Under the pieces are notes generated by a model, which saw only the letters and a program-made list of their open reading frames with translations, did not search any database and was not told where the DNA came from. DNA of 64,000 nt from Diplosphaera chodatii (Eukaryota > Chlorophyta > Trebouxiophyceae > Prasiolales > Stichococcaceae). Positions 1 to 11,976 of the stretch are shown here, piece after piece. The first letter of the stretch is position 1. Each line of letters opens with the position of its first letter. The stretch is from assembly GCA_032358165.1 (NCBI GenBank), contig JAALGY010000014.1:868001-932000 (forward strand), given 5' to 3'. The translations under genes were made by a program, and so were the position numbers.

Positions 1-957
1 CAGCGATACGCAGGGATGTTGAAATATCCGCGTCGACAACGATGCAGAACGTCCAGTGTCTGTGCGTGTGTGATTGCAGCTATACATAGCACCCTGCTAT
101 CTGCTTCCATCGACACTCCTGACTGCTTCTGAGATATGACCAACAACGGCAAATTCAGACATCAAGGTTCATGAACCTCAGATGTCTATTCCACGGCGGT
201 CCCTGCGGTGCGGCAGGGACAAAGTCTTTCGACATGAGGAGAAAAGTGCTGCTAAATATGTACATCTGGCGCATCATGCGGTCTGAATTGCACAACTGGC
301 TGTGCTCTGCACTTCGACATACTGGGGCTCAGCTGCGCACATCTGCCACGCTGCAGCTTGACTGTCTCTGCTCTTGACAAAACCAGCGATGCGCATGCCG
401 CACGGTCTACAGAATCCACCCTGCGCCTCGCGCTCTTTGCAGCCAGGGTCGCAGAAGTGGCATTGACATCTGCCAGAAGTCGCTGCTCTTGAGTGCGAGG
501 GCTGCTGAGTGTTGCCGTGCCGACATCATGTCAGCAAGTGCGTGTAACACCTCCTACAAAAGCACATTCATCCTGATTGGCACTGTCATGCCAAATAGTA
601 CAATGTGCATGGCATAGATTGCACCGTAGGCACTGGTGTAGCAAAACCAACTGGCTCTTGCAAGCGATAACAGGCTACAGTAGCAAGGATGCCATCGCCT
701 CTGACTCACTTGCTGCACCTCCTGAGCTGAGCCATCCAACGTCTGGTCCAGTGCATGTGTCAGGTTGAGTCTGTGACAACAACCAAAACACATTGTGGCA
801 TCCCCTGTATAGTGTTGCCCTGTTCACGATGTGAATGTGCTTCTGAATGTGCAGGGCCACATGTGTGGACAGCCCATGCCAGGATAGAGCACCAGACGTA
901 CATGCATGTGCTGGGGCTCACGGTCACATCAGTACCACGCTGCCATGTAAGCATCTC
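1..957. other. Intergenic sequence downstream of the first F-box gene
   Basis: No exon with convincing protein similarity, tRNA or repeat could be recognised here. The part next to 958 should hold the 3' untranslated region of the minus-strand F-box/LRR gene. The short reading frames present on both strands lack splice-site context and recognisable motifs. Confidence 0.5.
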
Positions 958-3207
958 TCACTTCCGCAACTTCGCCATGCCGAAGAAAACGATGAGGGTG
1001 GACGCATCCAGGCTGCCTGGCTTGTCAGACCCGCTTGACATGTCCACAAACTCGCATGCCGTCGCAGCCAGCAGTGTCTGCGGCACTTCCTGCAGTGCAC
1101 AGCAGGGGCAGCCGCTCTGTTCGATCCAGCTGTGCTTGCTTTAAGCATCACTGCTGGCTTGTTGCAATAATCTGACTGGCGTTGACTGCACTGCAGTTTA
1201 CGCTCTAGCATGGCTCTGCTTATAGAATGCATGGTACATGCTGGTGTATGTGCAACCCGGCAGCAAAGCATAGCACGTCGCCTGCTGCACCAGGCTTGTG
1301 CTTTGTTTGCACAGGCTAGCCGCTGAGGCTTGTCACTTGATCTCAGCCAAGTAGACACCACACCTTGAAGCGGTTGTGTGAAAGGTCCAGGTACTTGAGA
1401 CGACTCAGGCACTGCAGGTTGGGTACTGTTTGTAGCTTGCAGGACGCCAAGCCCAGCCCCTTCAGGGCTGGAAGCGCAGCAGTGCCCGAGTCCAGCTCCC
1501 GAAAGCAGGTGCCTGCGCTCGTCAGACCCACAGTTTGAGACAACGGAACAGTAGCAGGACACAGGCAAAGATCACGATACAAGGCCTAAAAACCCATACA
1601 GAGCTCGCAAGCGGCAGCCACGAGCATGCAGATGGACGCATGCATGCTAGAGAGAGCCACAGTACGTGCACCCACTGAGCTGCAACGATCCAGATCGAGG
1701 TAGCGTAGCGCTGTCAGTGCTGCAAGAGCTGCCAGCCGGGGACCCAGCAAGCCGTTCGCTTCAGCATCCCAGAAGCGGCCGCTGATCTGCATGCAGGATG
1801 GACTGTCATTGGCTGCATGAGACACACGATGACAAACCAAACCAAAACAGCGTCACAATCTATTGTGACACAGTGCAAAGGGTCAGTCCTGCTTACACAT
1901 GCTGGTGCTGAGGTTTACAACAGGATACCTTGAGAAACTGCAGGCGAGGGGGCCAGGCTGGCAGGGGTGCTCCCGTGGAATTGGCTCTGAGGCGGGTCAG
2001 GGCCGTCATCTTTCCAAGGCTGAGGCGGAGGTGGTGGACCGTGCAGTCGTCCAGCCTCAGACTACGCAGCTTTGAGGGGAACTGCTGAGGCCCCTGCAAC
2101 TGGCAGTATGCCAGCTCCAGGCTGGTGAGGGACGGCAGTGCTGCGAGGCTGCCAGGAATCTGGCGCAGGTTCAGGCCGCTTCTTTTCCAAGAGAACACTG
2201 TCAGCCGCTGCAGTTTGCTGCACGCACCCGCCGCTGTCAGCACGGTTGCAGCAGCAGTGGACAATGCAGGCGCCACTTTGACGCTGAAGCCCAGTGCTAG
2301 CTCCTGTGCACAGTTTACCTTAAAGGTGAATGGCAATCGCAAAAGCGTGTACTAGAACGGTTGTGCATATCAAGTTTGTCATCATTGGCCGGATTTCTTA
2401 CATGGCGATGATAACAGCAAAGGCACCGCACCACAAGGTTGCACTGTGCTTTGATTGCGGCCACCAGCTGCGGGTCGTCTGGCCGCAAAGGAAGCTGTTG
2501 CAGTGACAAGTGCAGCAGCTGAGTGGCGCTTGGGCGATGGGCCATGCTGGCTATCACAGTTGCGCACATGGCCGCTCCGCTGCAGCCGCTGAACTTCTCA
2601 ATGCGTAGTGTGTGCACAGCGCGCAGCTTGTCAATAAACATGGGTGAGATATCCATGTCATCTTCGCCCTGCAGTGACATCGATGGTGACGCATCGTCAG
2701 TCTCAGCTGCCTGATCAGTGCACAACAAGAGGGCTGTGCCGCCCGTTGCACTTGTTGGCGAGATCAGCAAATGTCTACTGCACAATCCTACGCCAAGCTC
2801 ACCTGCCGGCATGAGAGCGGCGCTATGAGCCACAGCCGCTGTATGTCATCAGAGCGGCGAGCCGCCCATGTCAACAGGCTCGCCAAGCTGCCTGCTGACA
2901 GCCGCAACTGCGGCAGAGAGGCCTCCCGCCACGCTGCGCATGCCGCTTTGGATCCGGCCACCGCAGCCGCAATGTCCCGGCATGTCAATGCTGCTCTCGC
3001 CCTGCGCATGTTTGGCGAGGCAGTGATGTGGGTGGCGTTCAGGCTGCCTACCGTTTCAGGCACGTCCAGAGCTTTGATTATCGATGATGCGATCGCCAAC
3101 CTTTCTGCAGCTGGAAGCAGGACCAGGATGCGCTGGATGAGTTCGAGTGGGAGGTTTGCCAGGCACGCGGCGTTGGGGCTCTGCATGCGCACGTCGCTGC
3201 AAACCAT
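958..3207 (-). CDS. F-box/leucine-rich-repeat protein (6 exons)
   Basis: Probable substrate-recognition subunit of an SCF-type ubiquitin ligase: the F-box would bind SKP1 and the repeats a target protein. Hand-spliced exons are 2803-3207, about 2435-2668, 1929-2303, 1672-1786, 1364-1512 and 958-1089, giving about 470 residues; every junction keeps frame with GT-AG. The F-box begins near residue 18 (LANLPLELIQRILVLLPAAE). From about residue 135 on come leucine-rich repeats, for example LTALRYLDLDRC and LKYLDLSHNRFK. The last exon continues a repeat in frame (EVPQTLLAATACEFVDMS) and stops at 958. The donor of exon 2 is ambiguous by one codon (2435 or 2432). No membrane segment or targeting signal is seen, so a soluble cytosolic or nuclear protein is likely. 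The family assignment is firm; the target is unknown. Confidence 0.85.
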
Positions 3208-4421
3208 GAGGCGCTGCCTTTGTGCCCTGATCCCTTCATGGTCTTATTGGGCTGCTGCGAGGCTAGGCGGTCACAAACGTGCTCCAACCGCGCAATGGCT
3301 GAGAGCAAAAGGACAGTACTGATTTAGCATGGTTGCTGCAGGAGCGACGATAGATATCGGATATATCGCCTTCGTAGGTTTGCCAGTACAAATGATTAGC
3401 CGGGTAGACACAACATCGCCTTGGTATCGCAAGCTACCCTAAACTCCCCAAGGAAGCGAAGCTGCAGGTTGTATAGGCGACGAGTTGCATCCTGCTTCCA
3501 GCACACGCCGTCACTGATGCTGCCGTTGTGGGACGTCACTGAGTGGCTGCTGAGATAATTGATGCAAGAACAGGGACGTGGAGGAGATTTATCATAGCTC
3601 AATGGTCGTCATATGGACATCTCAAACCTGTTGCTCGAGAATGATGGCTTACGACAGCGCAGGGGCACCAAACAAAGCAGTAGTGTGCGCTCTGTCCACC
3701 AAGCAAGCATACTCAACTGTATTGCTATAACGCGGGCCGCACAAATGTACAAACCCTGTTGTCCAACCCCTAGATAGCACATAGTGGCCACTGATATCCC
3801 TAAATCAGCATGTCAAACCACGTTGTAAGCTTGCAGAATGCGTATGAAGTGAAAGGTCCCTGGCTGCGACGTTCCTGACTGAAAGGTGTTCAAGCAACGC
3901 ATGCTGATCCCAATTGAAACTGCGACACACTACCCGCCCGACGCATCATCACCCCTGCACCGGCTGGCATGCTGCGAGACTGTGAGGCTGCCGTTGAGAT
4001 GTGACGCTTCACATCTGAGCTGCCAGTGTATGCTGAAGGCCGCTGTAGTCCCAGCATCTGATGAACTCCCTGCACGCTTGTGCCACCATGTGGTGACGTC
4101 CTATCTGTCGCTTCCATTTAACATGGAGACATCCTGCGCCTGTATTTGAAGATTGTTCTGCCACCCTCATGGCGCCCTGCACAGCACCCCTCGAGTGGCG
4201 ACTGCTGCTGCAGCCTGCAGAGCAGCAGAGCACACCAGTGCATGCCCGTCCTGAAGTGCCTGAAAGGTGCATCAATCCTGGGTGCAACTAGCCTTCGAAG
4301 TGTGAGACCGTCACAACAGTTGCTGTATAAAATATGGCACATATGATCGGGAGCACCACAGCAGCAGCAGCAGCAGCAGCAGCAACGGCGGACAGCTGCC
4401 CACCTGTTGAGAACGTGCTGC
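3208..4421. other. Intergenic region between two minus-strand F-box genes
   Basis: This stretch should contain the promoter of the F-box/LRR gene starting at 3207 and the 3' untranslated region of the F-box gene ending at 4422. It holds one CAG trinucleotide run (4359-4382). I see no convincing coding exon. Confidence 0.5.
4359..4382. repeat. (CAG)8 microsatellite
   Basis: Eight perfect CAG units followed by CAA. It lies just past the stop codon of the minus-strand F-box gene, so it would be a CUG run in that gene's 3' untranslated region. On the plus strand it would read as an alanine or glutamine run, but no gene model uses it. Confidence 0.9.
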
Positions 4422-7341
4422 TTAGCTGCTGCAACCCTCGCCAGGCACATCGGATATCCTGCTGCCTGCAGCCGCCCGAGCAAGCGCCGCGTTCAAACAA
4501 GCATCTCGCTGCACAGCGACCCGGCTGACTGTGCGCTGCCTCTTTCGAGGCGCGGCTGGCGGCTTCGGGCTGGCTGGTGTCAGCCCTTGCAGTCTCTTTC
4601 TGGGCGTGGCCACTGCACCGCTGCGTGGCTGCGGCGCTGCCGCTGCTGCTGAGGAGAGGCGCGGGCGCGCCGGGGACTCGGCTGAGGGCCTGGAAGCTGG
4701 CTGTGCTGGACAGTGGGCCGGGGCGGCATGGGCGGCCGCTGCACCCGGCTGCAGAGCGGCAAAAGCGTCGGGCATGAACCGTTGCAGGATGGCTTCGGCT
4801 GCCGCCTGGGCCTGGTCATGCGGCAGGTTCTGCGCCGCCAGGTCAGCCATTGCTGCCTCCATGGTGGCTGCCTGCACAGGTAGCACTGCGGGATCAGCGC
4901 CTCAGCGTGCCGTCCAAGGCGTCAATGGCCATAGCTGCCACAACATCTGTGCAGAAGGCCTGCCCACACTCTTGTTGTTATTCAGTCAACGCACATCACA
5001 GTCGTTCTCTGCAAGCTCCCATCCAACAATGAGCATGCACTTCACGCTCCGTAGTCTGCTTGACCACTGCAGCTGCTTGTCTGAACCAACAGGTCCCGCT
5101 GCTATAAGCGCATCCAGGCCCATCCGCGCCCAGAAGCAGCCTGGTGACGTGCCATTCCCACCTGCTGCCTTGGCTGCGGCGGAGTGCGCTGCGCCCAGTC
5201 TGCCGGGTCGTCACCATCGTACTGCACCTCGCTGTCGTCACTGTCTGGAATCTCGATGACTTCCACATGGCGCCGGCGTGTGGCCCTGCGCTCACAGAAA
5301 TGAAGATCATGCGTCTGCATCGAGTTCGAGCAGCCCTGAGGGCTTGCATGACGTCCCTCTGCACAAGACAGGTACCAAAGGCAGGGCCCCGTGACCCGCA
5401 GACAGAAAGTTCTGCTTCGAGAGATGACTGAGCTGCCACCAGTCTGGATGGCGGCTCAGCTGCTGGAGTGCATGCAGGGTCCTCTGATGGATGCTGCCAC
5501 CAGAGCACCAGCATATACGAGGTGGGTGGGGTGATAGGCATGTGCAGGCTCACGTAGGCGGGGTGTGGAAATCAGCATCGAGTCGCTTCATCGCCGACCA
5601 CCCCACGCGGCTGCGCAGCAGCGCGGCCAGCTGCGGCTTGAAGACGTGGCGCTTCTCCCAGTGCGGCCCGGTCAGGCCCGGGCAGGTGAACCAGTGTGGG
5701 TTGTACATTTTCCTGCAGGGAGTCCCACCACCAGTGTCAGCAACGCTGTAGCAACCAGGTGCGGCTGATGGCAGCGTCTGATCCTTGGACTGAAGTGGCA
5801 GGGCACAGTACATGCAGCACAAACACTGCTGTGCAGCAGCTGCATATGTCATCAACGATTTCCGTGCCAAAGACGTATGTGACTCTCCCCGAGTGACACA
5901 TGCACAGTGTGGCCTGCTACTTGCGAGCATCGTCTACGCCCAGGCAGATTGAGCGACAGATGCTCTTCCCGATGTAGTTGCATGCATCTCAGCGGGAGAC
6001 ATGTTAGGAGAGGTGTGCGTCAGGACATATTGCAACATCGCACTTGGTGTATATCGGCAGGTCCCACAGATCCTCCGACATGAACTCGTCCGGCAGGTAC
6101 CAGCCGCCCATGTCCCGCGTCGCATTGGCATCCATGGTCCGCTTGTCGAAGCACGCGTCGCACATCCGAACGCCAAAGGGCCTGTGCACAGATGGGAGCA
6201 GGACTGTGAATTGGCAGTCACAGGACTATCGGGGCGACTTGCACGGGGACTTCCATACGGCCACGTCGCACGCCACAGCTGCAGCATGCAGACAGCTGTG
6301 ATACATTAGCGTACCAGTACACCTTGCGGGCCTTCTCGTTGAGGCACAACTGGCAACCTGCAGCGCAGACAGAGCAGATGTGTGCAGCTGACTTGCTGCT
6401 CGGACTCTGCGTGGCACAATCTGCAGTGCATCGTGAGACCTGTCACTGTTTCAGACGGGTCCATCACGGCTCACGTGCACCTTGGTAGGAGAGCAAGCGC
6501 AGCTTGTCACGCGCCGACAGCCTGCTGGTCGCATGGCCCCAGACGTCAGTCTTTTTGGCATGCTCCAGGTATGTCGTCCACGCGATCTGCCAGATTGCCG
6601 AGTCCTGTGTAGATACAGCAGGAAACCTCACAGGATGTTCTGTTGCTGTTTGCAGGCGTGGCTGACAGGGCAGGGTCAGTCAATGCGCGTGCAGGTGGAT
6701 GTTCATGACTGTTTGAGCGTCGTGAGCACCGTGCACAGTCCGAAGCTTGCAAACCTGATCCGTACGCATGCCCTGCCTGCTGCCTGGACACCGAGCAGCA
6801 ATGCATACCAACCCATGCGTGCGTGCGCAATCTCTGCCCTTGTGCAATTGCGCATACCTTGCACAGCAGCCGATCCAGCCGCGTGTGCACGCGGGCGAGC
6901 TCGAAAAGGGAGCTGGGGCCCTTTGCGGTCCGCGTGCCGCCGAGCTTGTCGTTCGAGGCGACAAAACACAGGATGCTGGTGAGCACCTGCGCATCACCCC
7001 AGCTTGAGGGCTCTGGTGACGCCAGTACATATGCGAGCTGCATTGATCAGTACATACATATCGTCAGAGCTGCTCGGTGGTCCCAGCGCTGCAGATTTAC
7101 AGCGTTGAGCAATGGTGCACATCATGTCCCTTTGACACGGTCTGAGGGAGTGCAGACTTGTGTCACCGACCTTGTCAGGCAGGTCGCGCAACGAGGCAGT
7201 GCTGATCAGGCTGTGCCTGCTCGCCAGACGCTCCAGGTCTCTGTTCGTGAGCTCCTTCGCGTTGGCAGGCTTCTGCCCCGCCTGTCCCAGGACCCGCAGC
7301 AGTGAGCTCCTGCTGTGCCGCCAGCCCTTGGGGTCCGGCAT
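4422..7341 (-). CDS. F-box protein with zinc-ribbon-like motif and SUMO-interacting-type motif (8 exons)
   Basis: Predicted SCF ubiquitin-ligase adaptor of about 447 residues. Exons: 7171-7341, 6858-6986, 6481-6604, 6315-6357, 6044-6181, 5554-5712, 5162-5285 and 4422-4871; all phases agree. The F-box straddles exons 1 and 2 (DLPDK then VLTSILCFVAS, later SLFELARVHTRL). Exons 4-5 join to give CQLC and, 16 residues on, CDAC: a likely CX2CX16CX2C zinc site. Exon 7 encodes VEVIEIPDSDDSE, a hydrophobic core followed by acidic/serine residues as in SUMO-interacting motifs. The last exon is Ala-rich, predicted disordered, with a basic PRKRQR stretch that could be a nuclear signal. No leucine-rich repeats are seen, unlike the two neighbours. 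The 3' end is less certain than the rest because the tail is low complexity and could be spliced further. Confidence 0.8.
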
Positions 7342-7970
7342 GCTATGACGGCAGAAATTGTTGCATGATCATGTGCGCACAGTGACCGGTGCTCGCGAAA
7401 CTGCAGGCGTACCGAAACCTGCGAAGCGTCCAAGGTTGTGCTCCTGCTCTGCATGCTGTGCGTGTTGAGCAGGGGGCTCAGCATGCGCCAACCTTGTGCT
7501 GCCAACAGCAGAAGTGTTGGATGCCGGCTGATTGGAGAATGGACAGATGCTGCAGGGGCTGCGGTGCATGGAGGAATCACCGCTGGAGGCTTGTGCACGT
7601 GAGGTGACCCTTGGGCAGCTTGCGGTGATGTACGATTGCCAGATGCCATGGATGGCGCAGTACACGAGTGAGCACAGCGGAAAGCGGCGGGGCAGCCTCC
7701 CACAGATTGGTCCGCACAAGTCCGCACAAGGGCAACTGCCTCCTGCCTTGCAGAAACATGCTGAAAAACTCTCGACCCTCGCAGTCAGCAGTTTAGCAAT
7801 TTAGCAATTGTGTGCTTGCAGCAATAATAACCCAAACTGCATCACGCTGACGGTGCTCAACTGGCAACGAATGTTTGCACCACATGACCCGAGTAGGGTC
7901 AAGCTTGTTCGTTGGCAGCAACATTGTGCTGTAGTCTCGTAAAAGAGGGTCTGCTGTCACACAGATTAAG
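7342..7970. other. Intergenic region with short tandem duplications
   Basis: It lies between the start of the zinc-ribbon F-box gene (7341) and the stop of the next F-box/LRR gene (7971). It includes a tandem 10-bp duplication (TCCGCACAAG twice, 7711-7730) and a tandem 8-bp duplication (TTTAGCAA twice, 7792-7807). No coding exon is recognised. Confidence 0.5.
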
Positions 7971-10900
7971 TCACTGGTGATCAACTTGCTTTTCTCTCTC
8001 CTGAAAGAGGAAGGGAGAGGGCGCCCATGTGTCATACTCGCTGTCAAAGACTCTCAGGTATGGGTGCGCTGCAAACAGGGCTGTATTGATGTGGTACGTG
8101 CCACGGCACCGCAAGACCCGCAGCGTCTTCACGCTGTGGAGCGGGACCAGCCACCTGCAATCAGGTTTCTGTTGTTATGTGCGGTTTGACACCGGTCCGC
8201 CCCACCCACAGCCTGGGCAGCAGGAGCATTTGAGCAACGAGACCACACAGAATCAGCATCCGCACGCCGTGGTTGCTGCAGCCCTCTTCTGGCTCTGGCG
8301 TGTGCACACAAGCCCACCCGCTCTCGCCGGCGCTCCCGTTGAGGTTGACGAAGCGGAGCGCTGGCGCCGCCGCGACCTTTGCGAGCAGCGCGGAGCACGC
8401 ATGCGCGCCCAGGGCCTGCATGTTCTCCATGTGCAGCGCCGACAGCTGCGACAGGCGGCTCAGGCCTGCAGCCAGGCGCCAGCAGCCAGCTGGGCACAGG
8501 GCCACCATCGACGTATGCACGCGGATCATGCAGTGTTACCGGACGGCATCCTGAGGTCACCCGCAAGCATCGCCGCCACGGTGTGGGCTCCATTCCGACG
8601 GCCGGTCCGCCATCCATTGAGTCTGAGCTCCCGCAAGTTGGGGCAACAACTTGCTGGCGGCGCACCCTGACACCATAGTCGCAGGGAGTCATGCCCATAC
8701 CTTGCCGCTCTGTGTCATGCAGCTTTGGTGTAAGCGACGCTGATAGGAGCATTGAGCTCAGCAGGGCTGCTGAACAGCATGCAACCACTGCCACTTGCTC
8801 AGTCATGGTTGTCAACACTCCGCAGTGTGCATGGCAGCACCTCAGTAGTCGTGACTGGTCCCGATATGTCGAGGCCCGTCAGGTGGGGCATTTGGCACTC
8901 GATGGGCAGGCCGTTCAATGTGCCCGCCATGTCCAGCTGCTGCAGGGCAGGCAAAGCTGCCAGATGGCGCAAGCCCATGTGACCTGCAGCCACGACGCTG
9001 AACACGCTGAGAGGTTGATCCCTGTTGGCGATGGCATGAAATCAACAAGCATCACCCTCGTATACCATGGTGACATGACGGGCAGTGCATGCAGTCGTTA
9101 CCTACGAATGGGCAGTCTGCGATGGCTAAAGCACGCAGCTGGATCAGCGAGGTGCTTATCATCCGGCACTCACTGCACCAGCGTCAGCACCACCAAGAGT
9201 CAACACAGATGGCACACACCAAAACGGCGGTGTGCGATCTGCTGCACGTTCACCTCATGGCTGCTTGCCCCAAACACGCCAGCTTGTCAGCAGGGGACGC
9301 GCAATTGCTGTGGCAGTGCATCAGCCGCTAATATCTTACCCTAGGACGCTGCACAGTATGTTGCTGTGCCCCAGCTGCAGGCAGCGAAGCGCCGTCAGTT
9401 CGCATATCTGCTTCACGGCTGCGTGGCTGCCGGACTGCAGCATCAGGCCCGCCAGGTCCAGCCGGGTGAGCTGCTGCAGCTGCGTGCCCACAGGCAGCGA
9501 GAGCACCTGGAACAGCAATATGCATGCTAAGATTTGCCAAATTTCCCAGCTACTGATATGAAGACAGCTCAGGAACTCAACCATCATGGAGGCGGTCTGC
9601 AGAGGTGGTCGCCAATATTTCTGCTTCCTGCAGCCACTGCTGCCACACTGTCAGTTGCTGTACACAGACTCACCTGCACCCTGGCGTGCTGCATTGCCAG
9701 GCTGCGGAGCGACGACAGGTGGGTGAGGCGGCTCAGGTTCTGCACCAAGCCGCCTGCCGCGCGCCCGTCGACAGCCAGTGCTGTCAGGGTCGCCAGTGGC
9801 TTCAGCGCGGCAGACAGCCCCGCGTCTGCGAACAGCCAGCGACAAGCAGCGCTGAGCATGGTACGCAGCCAGTAGCATGCACCGCCACGGGAAGCCCCAG
9901 GATGCACAGCATTTCCACACCTGCATACAGATACATCGGCTGCGTGATGGCGTCCTTTTCCGTAATCAGTGCCAGCCTCCGCAGGCCGCTGAGGCTTCCA
10001 ACAGCTGCCCAGTCCTGATGCTGCAGCGTGTACGTCCATGCTTTGATGGTAAGCGCTGTCAGGGATGTCAGCGCCATAAGCGCTGTCAGCGGTGTACCAA
10101 AAGACCCAAGGTTGTGCGCCTCTAGGTTCTGCAGGCTCCCAGCGAGCGGCGACAACATTGCCAGATCTGCACAGCAGATCACAGCAGTGGTATGTGCTTT
10201 TTGAGCAGCAGCGTCAGCATGACTGCACTTAAACATCGACTGTCAGCCGGCCGCACCAGACCGTCGCAACAGGCGTGCAAAAACATGCTTCAACTTGCCT
10301 GGTGTCATCTCCGCGCCAAGGACCAGTGTATGTAGCCTGCGCCAGCACATGACAAGATATGCAGGTGTTTTCAAGGAGGTGTGTATGATGCGCCCCTTTG
10401 TCGTGACATGCCTGCCAGATAATGAAAATGTTTTCTGGCATGCAGGTGGAGCATGAGGTTTGTACCGGGTCAGCTGCGTCACAACCGCGGGGATGCCACG
10501 GTTGTCATCGGTGGGCCGACCCTCCCAGCGATGCAAGTCCATCAGGTCCAGATGGGTGAGTGTGGATGCCAGCGGCGCCAGCGCTGTCAACTGCTGCAGC
10601 ACCTACTTTCAGCAGGCGACAGACGACGCTCTCAGGGCTGTGAAGTAGCGCTTCTGCGTGCGGTGCAGTCGGACATGCAGATGTTGCTGCACACCTGGTC
10701 TGATCGACAGCCTGCCAGTGAAAGGTCGGCAAGCCCTGGCATCTGTGCCACTGCCCTCAGGCCAGCATGGTTGCGCAGCCTGCAGGGATTCCTGATCAGG
10801 TTCAGCCATTACGTCAGTTGTGCAGCGCGAAAACTGTCCAGTCCATTTGGTAACACCAGCAGTGCGCATGGACATTGCATTGTAAAAGTCCCGAGCCTGA

Positions 10901-11319
10901 CTGACCACAGGCCGCCGAGTTGCAGTGATGTGACGCCCGGCAGCACAAGCGCCAGCTGCTGCAGCTGTGCAGCGACCTCATCATCTGACTTGCGGTGCAT
11001 GCGGCACAGGTCGATCTGTCTGACGGCTGAGAATGCTGCCGCCACCGCAGCGCATGGCACGCTGGCAGGCTGCAAGCTGCCCTGCATTGCCCTATCAATG
11101 ACGCACCGCCACGTCTGACACACCAGCCGTGCTGCAGCCCGGTCGGCTGGGTCGTCAAGCCTGCACCAACCACCCGAGCTGGTGAACACGCTTGCCTTGT
11201 GCACGGCTGCAAATTTTGGGGAAGCAGAGGGAAACAAATTGCGCAGTCCACCTGCCACTGCCATGCAGTATCTCCTGTAGGATATCGTCAGGCAGCTGCG
11301 AGATGTGATGTGCTGACAT
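7971..11319 (-). CDS. F-box/leucine-rich-repeat protein (12 exons)
   Basis: Second F-box/LRR adaptor, about 580 residues. Exons: 11252-11319, 10906-11160, 10695-10779, 10466-10593, 10299-10336, 9921-10166, 9674-9825, 9340-9506, 8819-8997, 8561-8653, 8318-8465 and 7971-8154; their summed length is an exact multiple of three. The F-box is split by intron 1: ISQLPDDILQEILHGSGR, then LDDPADRAAARLVCQTWR. Repeats follow through the whole protein, such as LTHLDLMDLHRW, LTRLDLAGLML and CCPNLRELRLNGW. Intron 5 needs a GC donor at 10298-10297 (CAG/GCAAGT) to keep frame. The C-terminal exon ends with a charged tail. It shares architecture with the F-box/LRR gene at 958-3207, so the two may be old duplicates. 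Target unknown. Confidence 0.85.
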
Positions 11320-11976
11320 TGCAATGATGCGGTGAGGTCAGATACGCGGTCTCAACAGCAAGTGCGCCCGCTCGTCCATTGCCTGCGAAAGTGACATGAT
11401 GGGATAATATGTGCCACTCGCCGTCAGACGATGCTTCAAGCGCAGTTTGCTTTCACTCATGAAGAGTGACTGGTGATACAGTTATCAGTCTGCCTGATGG
11501 GCATGTAACATGGCAGGTTTGCACCTGTATCTTGGGTGCACTGCGGCCGAAAAGAGAAACTTGGTCCGCCATGTACCAGCTGTGGCTGAAGGCAAGCCTA
11601 CGTTCTGCCCCTGCGAACTGGTCATGCAGCTGCACAGATGATACACTGCATGAAATGTGTGATCATGCTAATGTGGCTGCTGCACGTGTGCGCAGATCAT
11701 GAGCGGTTAGAGTTCAACACCACTCCAGTGATGAGAGCGGTGAGTGCGCAGCCAGTGTGCAGAACGTGTTGCGCTGCTGCAGATGACATGTACTGCTGCA
11801 TGTGACCCGCGTGGTGTGGGCAGTGTGACGACATGTGGAGAACAGCAGACCAGCAAATGTGCACGATGCCAACAGCCTGCCATGGTGTGGCTTACGTCCT
11901 TCTGGCAGATTCAATCCTGGTGTTCGCCGTGCCGGCCGCAGTCCAACCACCAGGTTCAAGCAGGTGCCAGCATCAA
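11320..11976. other. Intergenic region between F-box/LRR gene and leucyl-tRNA synthetase
   Basis: It should hold the promoter of the F-box/LRR gene starting at 11319 and the 3' untranslated region of the leucyl-tRNA synthetase gene ending at 11977. No exon or RNA gene is recognised. Confidence 0.5.

Noticed and set aside
924..1568. 214-codon minus-strand frame
   Set aside because: Wrong frame across the last two exons of the first F-box/LRR gene; the spliced frame shows leucine-rich repeats instead.
4334..4528. Poly-alanine peptide from the CAG run on the plus strand
   Set aside because: The run is a microsatellite downstream of the F-box stop codon, and no splice sites or conserved neighbours support translation.
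4531..5259. 242-codon plus-strand Ala/Cys/Ser-rich frame
   Set aside because: Shadow of the Ala-rich last exon of the minus-strand F-box gene.
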